A stretch of DNA of 49,539 nt from Corallococcus sp. CAG:1435 (GTDB lineage Bacteria > Bacillota > Clostridia > Christensenellales > CAG-314), in the NCBI GenBank assembly GCA_000433775.1, contig HF998466.1, forward strand, positions 3,298-52,836, written 5' to 3'. The notes beneath the pieces are model-generated. The model made no database searches, was not told the DNA's origin, and was given only the letters and a program-made list of their open reading frames with translations. The position numbers were made by a program, and so were the translations under genes. This document shows positions 9,194-17,078 of the stretch, in pieces. Numbering within the stretch: position 1 is the first letter of the stretch; the number at the start of each line of letters is the position of its first letter.

Positions 9194-9222
9194 AAAAAAG
9201 CCTTTCTTCGGAGAGGCTTTTT
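9194..9222 (+). terminator. Terminator after the M6 lipoprotein
   Basis: A stem with a TTCG tetraloop (GCCTTTC/GAGAGGC, one G-T pair), flanked by A and T runs. It lies 178 nt after the stop; the stretch from 9017 to 9193 shows nothing else. Confidence 0.85.
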
Positions 9223-9258
9223 GTTTCTTTCGACAACAGCAACATTGCGTTACAATGT

Positions 9259-9287
9259 TTGACAATGAATATTTGTAATGTTATAAT
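9259..9287 (+). promoter_or_regulatory. Consensus promoter of asnS-aspS
   Basis: A perfect TTGACA (9259-9264), a 17-nt spacer and a perfect TATAAT (9282-9287), 60 nt before the asnS ATG. Confidence 0.85.
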
Positions 9288-9347
9288 AAGCAACAGCGAG
9301 AAAGTTTTTGCAAACACCTTTGCAAACTTCAAAAAAAGAGGAATTTT

Positions 9348-10727
9348 ATGAAACACACCGATATCATACAAATCGTAGCACAACCGCAAAAGTACTTTGA
9401 CACCGACGTAACGGTGTGCGGTTGGATACGCAGTTTCCGTGACAGCAAAAACATGGCGTTTCTTGCCCTCAACGACGGCACAACGCTGGGTCATCTGCAA
9501 ATAGTAATAGACAAAAACACTTGTCAGGCGGATACTTCCGCTTTGCGTGTGGGCGTTTCCGTGGCAGTGGAAGGAAAGGCGGTAAAATCTTTCAACGCCA
9601 ACCAGACGGTAGAGGTAAACGCAGGCAAAATAACCGTTTTGGGAGATTGCCCGTTGGACTATCCCATCCAGAAAACAAAGACGTCTTTGGACTTTTTGCG
9701 CACATTGCCTCATCTTCGTGTGCGCACAAACACCTTCAACGCAGTTTTCCGTGTGAGAAGCAAGTTGTCGGCGGCAATTCACCGTTTCTTTCAGGAAAGA
9801 AATTTCATGTACGTACACACCCCGATAATCACCGGCAGCGACTGCGAGGGTGCGGGAGAAATTTTCCAGGTAACCACCGTCGGGTTTGACCCCACCGTCA
9901 AAACTCCCGAAGAGTACTACGCCAAGGACTTTTTCGGACAGCGTGCGGGGCTCACCGTTTCCGGTCAGTTGGAAGGTGAGGTAATGGCAATGGCATTTGG
10001 CAAAATTTATACATTCGGTCCCACATTCCGTGCGGAAAACAGCAACACTACACGCCACGCTGCGGAATTCTGGCAGATAGAACCGGAAGTTGCCTTTGCG
10101 GAACTGCCCGACATAATAGAAATTGCCACCGAATTTATCAAATACATCATCAACGACATTTTGCACACCTGCAAGGAAGAACTTGCCTTTCTGGAAAAGT
10201 TTTACGAAAAGGGTTTGCGTGAAAAACTGCAAAAGGTGGTGGACGACGAATTTGTGCAGGTGGAGTACACGCAGGCAATTGAAATTCTTAAAAACAGCGG
10301 AAAAGAATTTCAGTACCCCGTGGAGTGGGGACGTGATTTGCAAACGGAACACGAAAGATACCTCACCGACGTGGTGTACAACAAGCCGGTGTTTGTCGTC
10401 AACTACCCCAAAGACATCAAGTCTTTCTACATGAAGCAAAACCCCGACGGAAAAACGGTGGCGGCAACGGACCTGCTTGTCCCCGGGGTCGGCGAAATTA
10501 TCGGGTGCAGCGAGCGTGAGGCGGATTACGACAAGTTGTTGCAGGCAATTACCGACAGACACATGAAGTTGGAAGACTACGCCAACTATCTGGATTTGCG
10601 CAAGTACGGCAGCGTACCTCACAGCGGATTCGGCCTCGGTTTGGAGCGTATCCTTATGTACGCAACAGGCATGACCAACATCCGTGATACCATTGCCTTC
10701 CCACGCACCAAAAACGAACTTCGTTGA
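9348..10727 (+). CDS. asnS: Asparagine--tRNA ligase
   Basis: A 459-residue class IIb aminoacyl-tRNA synthetase that charges tRNA-Asn in the cytoplasm. The N-terminal OB-fold anticodon-binding domain (about 1-110) begins with VTVCGWIRSFRDSKNMAFLALND. The catalytic domain shows the AsnRS-specific ITGSDCEGAGEIFQVTT, DFFGQRAGLTVSGQLEGE, motif 2 (TFRAENSNTTRHAAEFW) and motif 3 (GFGLGLERILMY). Length fits the family. An AGAGG site precedes the ATG. The aspartyl-tRNA synthetase gene starts 25 nt downstream on the same transcript. Having AsnRS means the cell need not rely on the tRNA-dependent amidation route for Asn-tRNA. Confidence 0.96.
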   Translation: MKHTDIIQIVAQPQKYFDTDVTVCGWIRSFRDSKNMAFLALNDGTTLGHLQIVIDKNTCQADTSALRVGVSVAVEGKAVKSFNANQTVEVNAGKITVLGDCPLDYPIQKTKTSLDFLRTLPHLRVRTNTFNAVFRVRSKLSAAIHRFFQERNFMYVHTPIITGSDCEGAGEIFQVTTVGFDPTVKTPEEYYAKDFFGQRAGLTVSGQLEGEVMAMAFGKIYTFGPTFRAENSNTTRHAAEFWQIEPEVAFAELPDIIEIATEFIKYIINDILHTCKEELAFLEKFYEKGLREKLQKVVDDEFVQVEYTQAIEILKNSGKEFQYPVEWGRDLQTEHERYLTDVVYNKPVFVVNYPKDIKSFYMKQNPDGKTVAATDLLVPGVGEIIGCSEREADYDKLLQAITDRHMKLEDYANYLDLRKYGSVPHSGFGLGLERILMYATGMTNIRDTIAFPRTKNELR

Positions 10728-10752
10728 ATTACCTTTTTACAGGGAGAAAAAT

Positions 10753-12051
10753 ATGAAAAGAACTTACATCAAAGACCTTACGGAAGGTCAGTGCAAAATC
10801 AAAGGCATGGTGGAAACCATACGTGACAAGAAAATCATGTTCATCGTAATACGTGACGTAACGGGCGCCGTGCAGGTAACCATCGAAAAGGACAAATGCC
10901 CCGAGGTGTATGCCGAGGCAAAAAAACTCACTCCGCACAGTTTCGTGTCGGTGGAGGGCGAGTGCGTCTTTTCCACCTACGTTCGCAACGGCGGAAAGGA
11001 AATTTACCCCACGGCGTTGGAAATAATGAGCATTGCCGACGTTTTGCCCATTCAGGCGGACAGCGGACAAGACCTGCGCATGGACTACCGTTGGATAGAT
11101 TTGCGTGACGAAAAGAAACTGTTTATGTTCAAAATTCAAACGGCTTTTGAAAAGTACGCAGTGGAATTTTTCAACAAAAACAACTTCATCGAAATTCACA
11201 CGCCCAAAATCACAGCGTTGTCCAGCGAAGGCGGAAGCGAAGTGTTCGAACTTAAAGACTACTTCGGACAAAAAGCCTGCCTTACGCAAAGTCCGCAACT
11301 GTACAAACAAATGAGCATGATGGCAGGTTTCGACAAAACCTTTGAAATTGGCGAATACTTCCGTGCAAACCCCAGTTTCACCAGCCGTCACGACACGGAA
11401 TTCACCGGTATCGACGTGGAAATTTCCTACATCGAATCTCACCACGAAGTAATGGACGTGGAAGAAGCGTTGCTTTCCTACATCATCAAGGGAATAAAAA
11501 ACGAGTTCAACGACGAATACAAAAAGTACTTCGGCAAGGACGTGTTGGACATGGACGTCAAAATCCCCCGTATTCCCCTTTATGAAGTGTACAGAATACT
11601 GAAAGAGGAAAAGAACTACGAAGTACCCCGTGCGTTGAAGGGCGACCTCGACCCCGACGGCGAAAAACTGATTTGTCAGTACGTCAAGGAAAAGTACAAC
11701 AGCGATTTTGTGTTCATCGTGGACTTTCCTGCCAAGGCAAGAGCCTTCTACTCCATGAAGCACGAAGACAACCCCGAACTGACCAAAACCTACGACTTGC
11801 TTTTCCGTGGAATAGAAATCACCAGCGGCGCACAGCGTGAACACCGTTACGAGCAACTGAAACAAAACATTGCCGAACAGGGCATCGACCCCGAAAGCAT
11901 GCACGAGTATCTGGAATTTTTCCGTTACGGTGCGCCTACTCACGGCGGATTCGGTCTCGGACTGACACGCACGTTGGTGCGTCTGTTTGAATTGCCCAGC
12001 GTAAAGGACGTAACATTCCTGTTCCGTGGTCCCAACCGCCTCAAACCGTAA
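10753..12051 (+). CDS. aspS: Aspartate--tRNA ligase, archaeal-type (no GAD insertion)
   Basis: A 432-residue class IIb synthetase that charges tRNA-Asp and possibly tRNA-Asn. It has an OB-fold N-terminus (KIKGMVETIRDKKIMFIVIRD), then YRWIDLRDEK, TPKITALSSEGGSEVFEL, LTQSPQLYKQMSM, motif 2 (YFRANPSFTSRHDTEFTG) and motif 3 (GFGLGLTRTLVRLFE). At about 430 residues with no GAD domain it is the archaeal/eukaryal type; typical bacterial AspRS is near 590. The start at 10753 follows AGGGAG and matches the family N-terminus; an in-frame start at 10684 would overlap asnS. Whether it discriminates tRNA-Asp from tRNA-Asn cannot be settled here. No clear terminator was seen directly after the stop. Confidence 0.95.
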   Translation: MKRTYIKDLTEGQCKIKGMVETIRDKKIMFIVIRDVTGAVQVTIEKDKCPEVYAEAKKLTPHSFVSVEGECVFSTYVRNGGKEIYPTALEIMSIADVLPIQADSGQDLRMDYRWIDLRDEKKLFMFKIQTAFEKYAVEFFNKNNFIEIHTPKITALSSEGGSEVFELKDYFGQKACLTQSPQLYKQMSMMAGFDKTFEIGEYFRANPSFTSRHDTEFTGIDVEISYIESHHEVMDVEEALLSYIIKGIKNEFNDEYKKYFGKDVLDMDVKIPRIPLYEVYRILKEEKNYEVPRALKGDLDPDGEKLICQYVKEKYNSDFVFIVDFPAKARAFYSMKHEDNPELTKTYDLLFRGIEITSGAQREHRYEQLKQNIAEQGIDPESMHEYLEFFRYGAPTHGGFGLGLTRTLVRLFELPSVKDVTFLFRGPNRLKP

Positions 12052-12489
12052 AAATGTGCGTGTAAGGATGCTGTCGCAATGGCAACGGCTACCGTCAAAG
12101 GCGAAAGGGAAAAAGGTGACTGTTTTGCGCCGACGCTTTCAAATTGCGCTTGTTTTACGGCACAAACAACTGTGGTTGCAAAAACTTGCAAACGATATGT
12201 CAAAAATCGGTCAAAAACGGTTGCTTTGCGGCAATGTCGTTTTCTGCATTTATTCCGAAAAGGAAAGCGTCGTCATCACTTTCACAGCCTGATGAAAATG
12301 GTGCTGACATGCCGTGTACAACGACTGCAAAATCGTCGGTTTGCATTTATGTGCTGTTCTTGGATTGTAAAATCAGGCGGACACCGTTTGCAGAAATTCA
12401 CGTAAAGGTCAGACTTCTTGCAAGATAAAAGGACTGTCTAACGCCGATTTTTTTGAAAATACAATTTTGTTGTATGTAGTCGGGACATT
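12052..12489. other. Spacer between aspS and the TetR gene
   Basis: Open frames here lack ribosome binding sites and protein-like composition. I see no gene, repeat or promoter I can support. Confidence 0.5.
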
Positions 12490-12521
12490 AAAAAAGCGAC
12501 TTGGTTGCAAGTCGCTTTTTT
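12490..12521 (-). terminator. Terminator of the TetR gene (also able to serve aspS)
   Basis: A perfect 14-bp stem (AAAAAAGCGACTTG, loop GTTG) flanked by A and T runs, between convergent genes, so probably bidirectional. Its AGCGACTT core recurs in the terminator at 16589-16622. Confidence 0.9.
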
Positions 12522-12536
12522 TCCAACTATTCTTTT

Positions 12537-13139
12537 TCATCGGTCAAACAGGTGGGTAATTGTGTCGCAAACAACCATTCGCATATTCTGATAGTCTATG
12601 TAGGCATGTTTATCGAATACGTATTCGTGTGCGAAAGACTGAACTATATTCATTGCAAGATGCACTTTTTCCTTAATATACAGCGTCGTTACGCCGCATT
12701 CCGTCAACAGTTGGGAAAGATTTGCCGTCAGATGATCTTCCAATTGCAAAAAAGCACCGTTTACGGCGGTGTCCGTTGCCGTCAATGCATGAAGAGCGTT
12801 GTGTAAGTGGGCGTTTTGCTGGTGCATTTCAATTGTTTTGTCTACAATTTTACAGACAGTCTGTTCAAAATTAAACGGTGGTGTTATTTCCGTGACAATA
12901 TCCATTATCGGACGGCTGGTTTCTTCAATGTAGCGGTGCAACACGCTTATCATTATGTCCCGTTTGTCTTTGAAGTAGCCGTAAACTATACCGGTAGAAA
13001 CTCCGGCTCTTTTTGCTATTTCTGCAGTATTGGTATTGTGATAGCCTACTTCGGAAAAAAGTTGCCATCCTGCCTGAATTATTTTGTTTTTCTTTTCGAT
13101 GGAACGTTCCTGTTTAGGTTGTCTTACACTGTTTTTCAT
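12537..13139 (-). CDS. TetR/AcrR family transcriptional regulator
   Basis: A 200-residue one-component regulator. The N-terminal helix-turn-helix lies at about 15-62: KNKIIQAGWQLFSEVGYHNTNTA region, then IAKRAGVSTGIVYGYFKDK. The C-terminal 130 residues are a ligand and dimer domain without a recognisable effector. It is divergent from the feo operon, 460 bp away, but no shared palindrome links its promoter to the feo operators, so its targets are open. The -10 box TATAAT lies exactly 6 nt before the ATG, no Shine-Dalgarno fits between them, and the mRNA is therefore probably leaderless. Divergence alone makes a link to iron uptake possible, not shown. Confidence 0.9.
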   Translation of the reverse strand: MKNSVRQPKQERSIEKKNKIIQAGWQLFSEVGYHNTNTAEIAKRAGVSTGIVYGYFKDKRDIMISVLHRYIEETSRPIMDIVTEITPPFNFEQTVCKIVDKTIEMHQQNAHLHNALHALTATDTAVNGAFLQLEDHLTANLSQLLTECGVTTLYIKEKVHLAMNIVQSFAHEYVFDKHAYIDYQNMRMVVCDTITHLFDR

Positions 13140-13145
13140 AAATCG

Positions 13146-13174
13146 ATTATACTATTTTTCTTTGAAAATTGCAA
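13146..13174 (-). promoter_or_regulatory. Promoter of the TetR gene (leaderless geometry)
   Basis: On the minus strand TTGCAA (13174-13169), a 17-nt spacer and TATAAT (13151-13146). The ATG starts at 13139, after only 6 nt, so transcription should begin at or next to the start codon. Confidence 0.7.
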
Positions 13175-13502
13175 GCATGAGTTAAATGACAGATGCAATT
13201 TGAAATACTCGCCCTGATTCACTGTGAGCATGAGTACCTCTTTCCCATCAATTTTTGGCGGAAATGTTGCAAAAACATGGTTGTTTGCAGTTTTCAGGTT
13301 GTGTCAGAAATTACGCTTTTTTGCCTTTTTGATAAATTTTCGGAAGTTTCGCCTGTATCGTGTAGCACTTTAAAATTTTTGTTTGTGCAAATTTGTAAAA
13401 CTACCTGCCCTTTCACAAAAAAGGCTTAATACTTACGCTTGATGTATTTTTCACAAGACAATTTGCAGATATCCGACAAAATTTTTTTGTTTTTAGAAAA
13501 AA

Positions 13503-13520
13503 TGTGAAAAAAGTTTCATA
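13503..13520. promoter_or_regulatory. Upstream operator-like palindrome at feo
   Basis: TGTGAAAAAAGTTTCATA is an imperfect palindrome (TGTGAA/TTCATA, one mismatch). It lies just upstream of the feo -35 box and 63 bp from a matching perfect copy at 13566. Confidence 0.5.
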
Positions 13521-13526
13521 TTTTGT

Positions 13527-13555
13527 TTGACATTACGACGAAAACATAGTAATAT
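13527..13555 (+). promoter_or_regulatory. Promoter of the feo operon
   Basis: TTGACA at 13527-13532, a 17-nt spacer and TAATAT at 13550-13555, with an A/T-rich stretch upstream. The start codon of the first gene is 45 nt downstream. Confidence 0.75.
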
Positions 13556-13565
13556 GGCAGTGAAA

Positions 13566-13583
13566 TGTGAATAAAATTTCACA
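13566..13583. promoter_or_regulatory. Downstream operator-like palindrome at feo
   Basis: TGTGAATAAAATTTCACA has perfect TGTGAA/TTCACA arms and covers roughly +5 to +22 of the feo transcript. A regulator bound here would block transcription. It does not match the Fur or DtxR consensus sequences I know. Confidence 0.55.
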
Positions 13584-13599
13584 TTATGGAGGAAATAAA

Positions 13600-13818
13600 A
13601 TGCCTTTGATGCTTGCACCTACACAATCCAACCTTAAAGTTGTAAGTATTGTCACCGACGAAAAAACAAAAAAGCGATTGGAAAGCATGGGTATTTTTGT
13701 CGGAAGTGAAGTGGTCCTCTATTTGTCTGCAGGCGGAAACGTCGTTTGTCGAGTAAAGGACGGAAAAATTGCTTTGGACAGAGTGCTTTCTTCAAAAATA
13801 TTTGTTACGCCGTGTTGA
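13600..13818 (+). CDS. feoA: FeoA family protein, first copy
   Basis: A 72-residue SH3-like protein of the FeoA family, a cytoplasmic partner thought to modulate the FeoB iron(II) transporter. It shows the family pattern KVVSIVTDEKTKKRLESMG, IFVGSEV and a closing VKDGKIALDRVLSSKIFV. GGAGG lies eight bases before the ATG at 13600; an in-frame ATG at 13567 would sit inside the operator and lacks a ribosome binding site. It heads an operon of feoA, a second feoA, feoB and a Cys-rich peptide. Two separate FeoA proteins per operon are common in Firmicutes. Confidence 0.9.
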   Translation: MPLMLAPTQSNLKVVSIVTDEKTKKRLESMGIFVGSEVVLYLSAGGNVVCRVKDGKIALDRVLSSKIFVTPC

Positions 13819-13894
13819 AAGATATTGCATCTGCAGGTTTTGTGTGACAGTAAATGGAATAAATGGTCGTTTATGAACAAAAAAGGAGGAAAAA

Positions 13895-14128
13895 ATGAAA
13901 ACATTGGACAAATTTGCCACGGGAGAAAGTGGCAAAGTGGTTTCTGTGATTGGCGAAGGGAAAATAAGACAGCGCTTGTTTGATATGGGTATCACGCCGG
14001 GAGCGGAAATACTTTTGCGTAAAAGGGCACCGCTTAATGACCCGTTGGAAATAACGGTTCGAGGATACGAACTGACTTTGCGCAAAACGGAAGCAATGAA
14101 TGTAAACATGGAGGAGAAAAATGATTAA
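13895..14128 (+). CDS. feoA: FeoA family protein, second copy
   Basis: A 77-residue FeoA-family SH3-like protein: LDKFATGESGKVVSVIGEGK, then RQRLFDMGITPGAEILLRKR, PLEITVRGYELTLRKTEA. It is closer to the canonical FeoA pattern than the first copy, with DMGITPG and the closing ELTLRK. AAAGGAGG precedes the ATG. Its 3' end overlaps feoB by 8 nt, suggesting the two are translated together and act together at the cytoplasmic face of the transporter. Confidence 0.93.
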   Translation: MKTLDKFATGESGKVVSVIGEGKIRQRLFDMGITPGAEILLRKRAPLNDPLEITVRGYELTLRKTEAMNVNMEEKND

Positions 14129-16445
14129 ATTTGCTTTGGTGGGCAATCCCAACAGCGGAAAAACAACGTTGTTCAACGGACTTACCGGTTCTACTGCACA
14201 TGTTGGTAATTGGCCGGGCGTTACGGTAGACAAAAGAGAAGGTATTTACAAAAAATGCCCCCAACCCATCACTATTGTTGATTTACCCGGTATCTACTCT
14301 CTTTCCCCCTACACGCAGGAGGAGGTGATTGCTCGCAATTTTATTTTGCAAGAGAAACCGCAATGTATAATAAATATTGTTGACGCTACAAATTTGGAAC
14401 GCAATCTATATCTGACCACGCAACTGTTGGAAACGGACATACCTGTTGTTGTTGCGTTGAACATGATTGACGTTGTGCGAAAAAACGGCAACAGTATCAA
14501 TGGCAATCAATTGCAAGAGCAATTGGGAGTGCCTGTTGTGGAAATTTCCGCACTGCGTGGAGAGGGGTTGGCGAAACTTATGGATTGTGCCTTCAAGAAC
14601 AGTACGCAGTTGCGCCGTGGCAAAACCGTGTTGGAAATAACGTCGCTTTATCCTTTAATATGTGACATAACTGCCGCTTTACGACAAGAGAAAGTGGAAA
14701 ATGCTCTTTTTCATGCCGTTAAACTTGCGGAAAAAGACCAAGCTGAATCAAACTTGCCGTCTGTTTCGCCACTGATTCAACAATTTCAGAAAGAGCATCC
14801 CGATATTGCTGAAAGCGATTTTCCTGCCATTGTGGCAGACGGAAGGTACAAATTCATCACAGAAAAATGTTCCTCCGCAGTGATACGAAAATCTTCACAA
14901 AAGTTTCAACTTACTGCTTCGGACAAAGCCGACAAAGTACTTACGCACAAAATTTGGGGAATTCCCATCTTTCTCGTAATACTGTTTGCCGTGTTTCACC
15001 TTACATTCAGTGAAAATTTTCTGTTTTTGTCTTCCTTTTTTCACTTGCCGTCTTTGCAGGAATTGGGATTGCTCACCCCCGAAGGCGAACCGATAAGTTA
15101 CGGTGTAAGGTGGCTTGCCTGCATTTATGACGGAGCGGTGTATTCGCCCGGCGTGGTACTGAACAACATTTGGAACGACATGTTGGTGGGAGAATTGTTG
15201 GGACGAATTCAGGTGTCTGTGGAAAATTCAGGAATGCAGTCTTGGGCAATAGGACTAGTCAACAGTGGCATAATTGACGGACTTGGAGCCGTTCTTTCCT
15301 TCCTTCCTCCCATTTTGGTGCTGTTTTTGTTTTTTTCCATTTTGGAAGACAGCGGTTACATGGCACGCATTGCCTTTATTCTTGACAGAGTTTTCCGTCG
15401 TTTCGGACTGTCAGGCAGGGCATTTATGCCTATGATAATGGGCTTCGGTTGTTCTGTACCCGCCATGATAAACACTCGCACTCTTGCCGACAGCAAAGAA
15501 CGTATTGCCACAATAAGGGTAATTCCGTTTTTTTCCTGCGGTGCAAAACTGCCGATATTGACAGCCGTTGCCGGCGGAATAGTGTCCTATTTCGGTGTAG
15601 GAAACGCCGACATTATTACATATGCAATGTATGTTTTGGGTATAGTTACTGCAATACTGAGTGTTTTGCTTTTGCGAAGCACAACATTGAAAGGAAAAAC
15701 GCCTCCTTTCATAATGGAATTGCCCTCCTATCACCTTCCGCAACTTAAAAATCTTTTGCTACACCTGTGGGACAAAACAAAGCATTTCATAAAAAAGGCC
15801 TTCACTATTATTCTTGCTTCCACAATAGTAATTTGGGCGCTGACACACTTCACTTTTGATTGGCAATTGTTGGACGATTCGGACATCGACAAGAGTATTT
15901 TGGCAGGGTTAAGTCAAATGATACAACCGCTGTTTACTCCGTTGGGGTTTGGCAGTCAGTTGGGCAAATACGGTTGGGTGTTTGGTGTTGCCGTGGTTTC
16001 GGGACTTATTGCAAAAGAAAATGTAATTGCAACTTTTTCCACATTGGCGGTGTGTCTTGCCAAAGTGGCGAATATCGAATTTGGAGGACTGGATGTTACT
16101 GCAGGTGACGGAATTGACGCCGTTCAGGCAATGATTATGGCTACGGGAATTACAATGCCCGCACTCATTTCCTTCATTGCTTTCAACATGACGACAATAC
16201 CGTGTTTTGCGGCTGTAGGTACGGCAAAAGGCGAATTGCCTGACGGTAAAAGTTACCGAGGAACAATTTTGTTTTGGCTGGCAACGAGTTACACTGTTTC
16301 CGCAATAATATATACTGTGGGTTCGTTGTGGTGGACGTCGTTTGTGTGGATTGCGTTTGCAGCGATTGTTGCTTCAATAATTATTGTCAGAAACAAAAAG
16401 AAAAAACGAGGTGATTTAGCATGGGATTTTGGGAAATTTTTTTGA
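14121..16445 (+). CDS. feoB: Ferrous iron transport protein B
   Basis: A 774-residue integral membrane Fe(II) transporter with an N-terminal GTPase. G motifs are GNPNSGKTT (8-16), the G2 region VGNWPGVTV, DLPGIYSL (G3) and NMID (G4). A helical spacer of about 100 residues follows, then a polytopic membrane region (about 275-765) with two Gate-like segments, including FGCSVPAMINTR and the conserved PFFSCGAKLP. Length fits the family. It overlaps the upstream feoA by 8 nt and the downstream Cys-rich peptide gene by 25 nt. It imports Fe2+ under anaerobic or reducing conditions. The twin palindromes around the operon promoter probably provide control. Confidence 0.97.
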   Translation: MIKFALVGNPNSGKTTLFNGLTGSTAHVGNWPGVTVDKREGIYKKCPQPITIVDLPGIYSLSPYTQEEVIARNFILQEKPQCIINIVDATNLERNLYLTTQLLETDIPVVVALNMIDVVRKNGNSINGNQLQEQLGVPVVEISALRGEGLAKLMDCAFKNSTQLRRGKTVLEITSLYPLICDITAALRQEKVENALFHAVKLAEKDQAESNLPSVSPLIQQFQKEHPDIAESDFPAIVADGRYKFITEKCSSAVIRKSSQKFQLTASDKADKVLTHKIWGIPIFLVILFAVFHLTFSENFLFLSSFFHLPSLQELGLLTPEGEPISYGVRWLACIYDGAVYSPGVVLNNIWNDMLVGELLGRIQVSVENSGMQSWAIGLVNSGIIDGLGAVLSFLPPILVLFLFFSILEDSGYMARIAFILDRVFRRFGLSGRAFMPMIMGFGCSVPAMINTRTLADSKERIATIRVIPFFSCGAKLPILTAVAGGIVSYFGVGNADIITYAMYVLGIVTAILSVLLLRSTTLKGKTPPFIMELPSYHLPQLKNLLLHLWDKTKHFIKKAFTIILASTIVIWALTHFTFDWQLLDDSDIDKSILAGLSQMIQPLFTPLGFGSQLGKYGWVFGVAVVSGLIAKENVIATFSTLAVCLAKVANIEFGGLDVTAGDGIDAVQAMIMATGITMPALISFIAFNMTTIPCFAAVGTAKGELPDGKSYRGTILFWLATSYTVSAIIYTVGSLWWTSFVWIAFAAIVASIIIVRNKKKKRGDLAWDFGKFF

Positions 16446-16579
16446 TAGTTGTTTGTGTTTGTATCGTGTCGGGAACAGTCGTTGCATACGTTTTGCGGAA
16501 AAAAAAGGGAAAGCATTGTTGTTGCGACTGTTGTTGTAGCGAATGTTCGCACTGTAAAAATGCAAAAGTCCGAAAGTAA
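16421..16579 (+). CDS. FeoB-associated Cys-rich membrane peptide
   Basis: A 52-residue protein starting inside the end of feoB (25-nt overlap), with GAGGTGA upstream. Residues 4-25 form one hydrophobic membrane segment (WEIFLIVVCVCIVSG onwards). A basic KKKGK stretch follows, then a cytoplasmic tail with eight cysteines in thirteen residues (CCCDCCCSECSHC, 33-45). This matches the FeoB-associated Cys-rich membrane protein family, which often follows feoB in Firmicutes and may fill the place of FeoC. The cysteines suggest metal or Fe-S binding or thiol redox chemistry; the actual role is unproven. Confidence 0.85.
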   Translation: MGFWEIFLIVVCVCIVSGTVVAYVLRKKKGKHCCCDCCCSECSHCKNAKVRK

Positions 16580-16588
16580 AGAAAAAAT

Positions 16589-16622
16589 CAGAAAAGCGAC
16601 TTCTCTGTAAGTCGCTTTTCTG
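16589..16622 (+). terminator. Terminator of the feo operon
   Basis: A perfect 14-bp stem (CAGAAAAGCGACTT, loop CTCTGT) ten bases after the stop of the Cys-rich peptide. Confidence 0.85.
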
Positions 16623-17040
16623 TCCATTTATTGCGAAACGGCGCACAAGATATATAAAAATGGACTTTTTGTTTGGTAGTAAAACATTGCGCTTGAAGAC
16701 AACCGAAACAGAGAGTTTAATTCCCAAAAGAGTAGTGAAAGTACGCAAGACGAGTAACGCTTTTTCAAATTACGGATTTGGACGGCAATTTCGCACAGAT
16801 ATCGTTCGGCGTGAGTTTTTCGGACTGTTGAAATCAACGTTGCGTTTGTTTCGAAAACTCGTTGTTTTTGTGCCGACAAGTCCTTCAAAAACTCGAAAAC
16901 AAAAGTCCGTGTGTTTTTTGTCAGGCAAACTTTTTCAGAAACACTCCACAGTAATGCAAACGGAGTCGGGGTGATGATAATTTGCACAATTTGCGGAAAA
17001 CACACAATTTTTTCCATTTTGCTGTTTTTATTTTCAAGTT
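16623..17040. other. Spacer upstream of the DXS-like gene
   Basis: No supportable gene. A long inverted repeat is present: GAGTTTTTCGGACT at 16813-16826 and AGTCCTTCAAAAACTC at 16879-16894, with a 52-nt loop holding a small GTTGAAATCAAC hairpin. Confidence 0.45.
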
Positions 17041-17044
17041 ATGA

Positions 17045-17050
17045 TATAAT
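17045..17050 (+). promoter_or_regulatory. Likely -10 box of the DXS-like gene
   Basis: A perfect TATAAT 29 nt before the ATG. No good -35 at the usual distance was found (TTGCTG is 20 nt upstream). Confidence 0.5.
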
Positions 17051-17078
17051 ATACCGTGCTATGCAAAAGGAGAATAAG

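Noticed and set aside
16660..16974. A 104-codon open frame upstream of the DXS-like gene.
   Set aside because: No ribosome binding site, no recognisable domain, and a base composition like the surrounding intergenic DNA.
17019..17050. A complete promoter for the DXS-like gene using TTGCTG as -35.
   Set aside because: The spacer would be 20 nt, outside the usual range, so only the TATAAT is reported.
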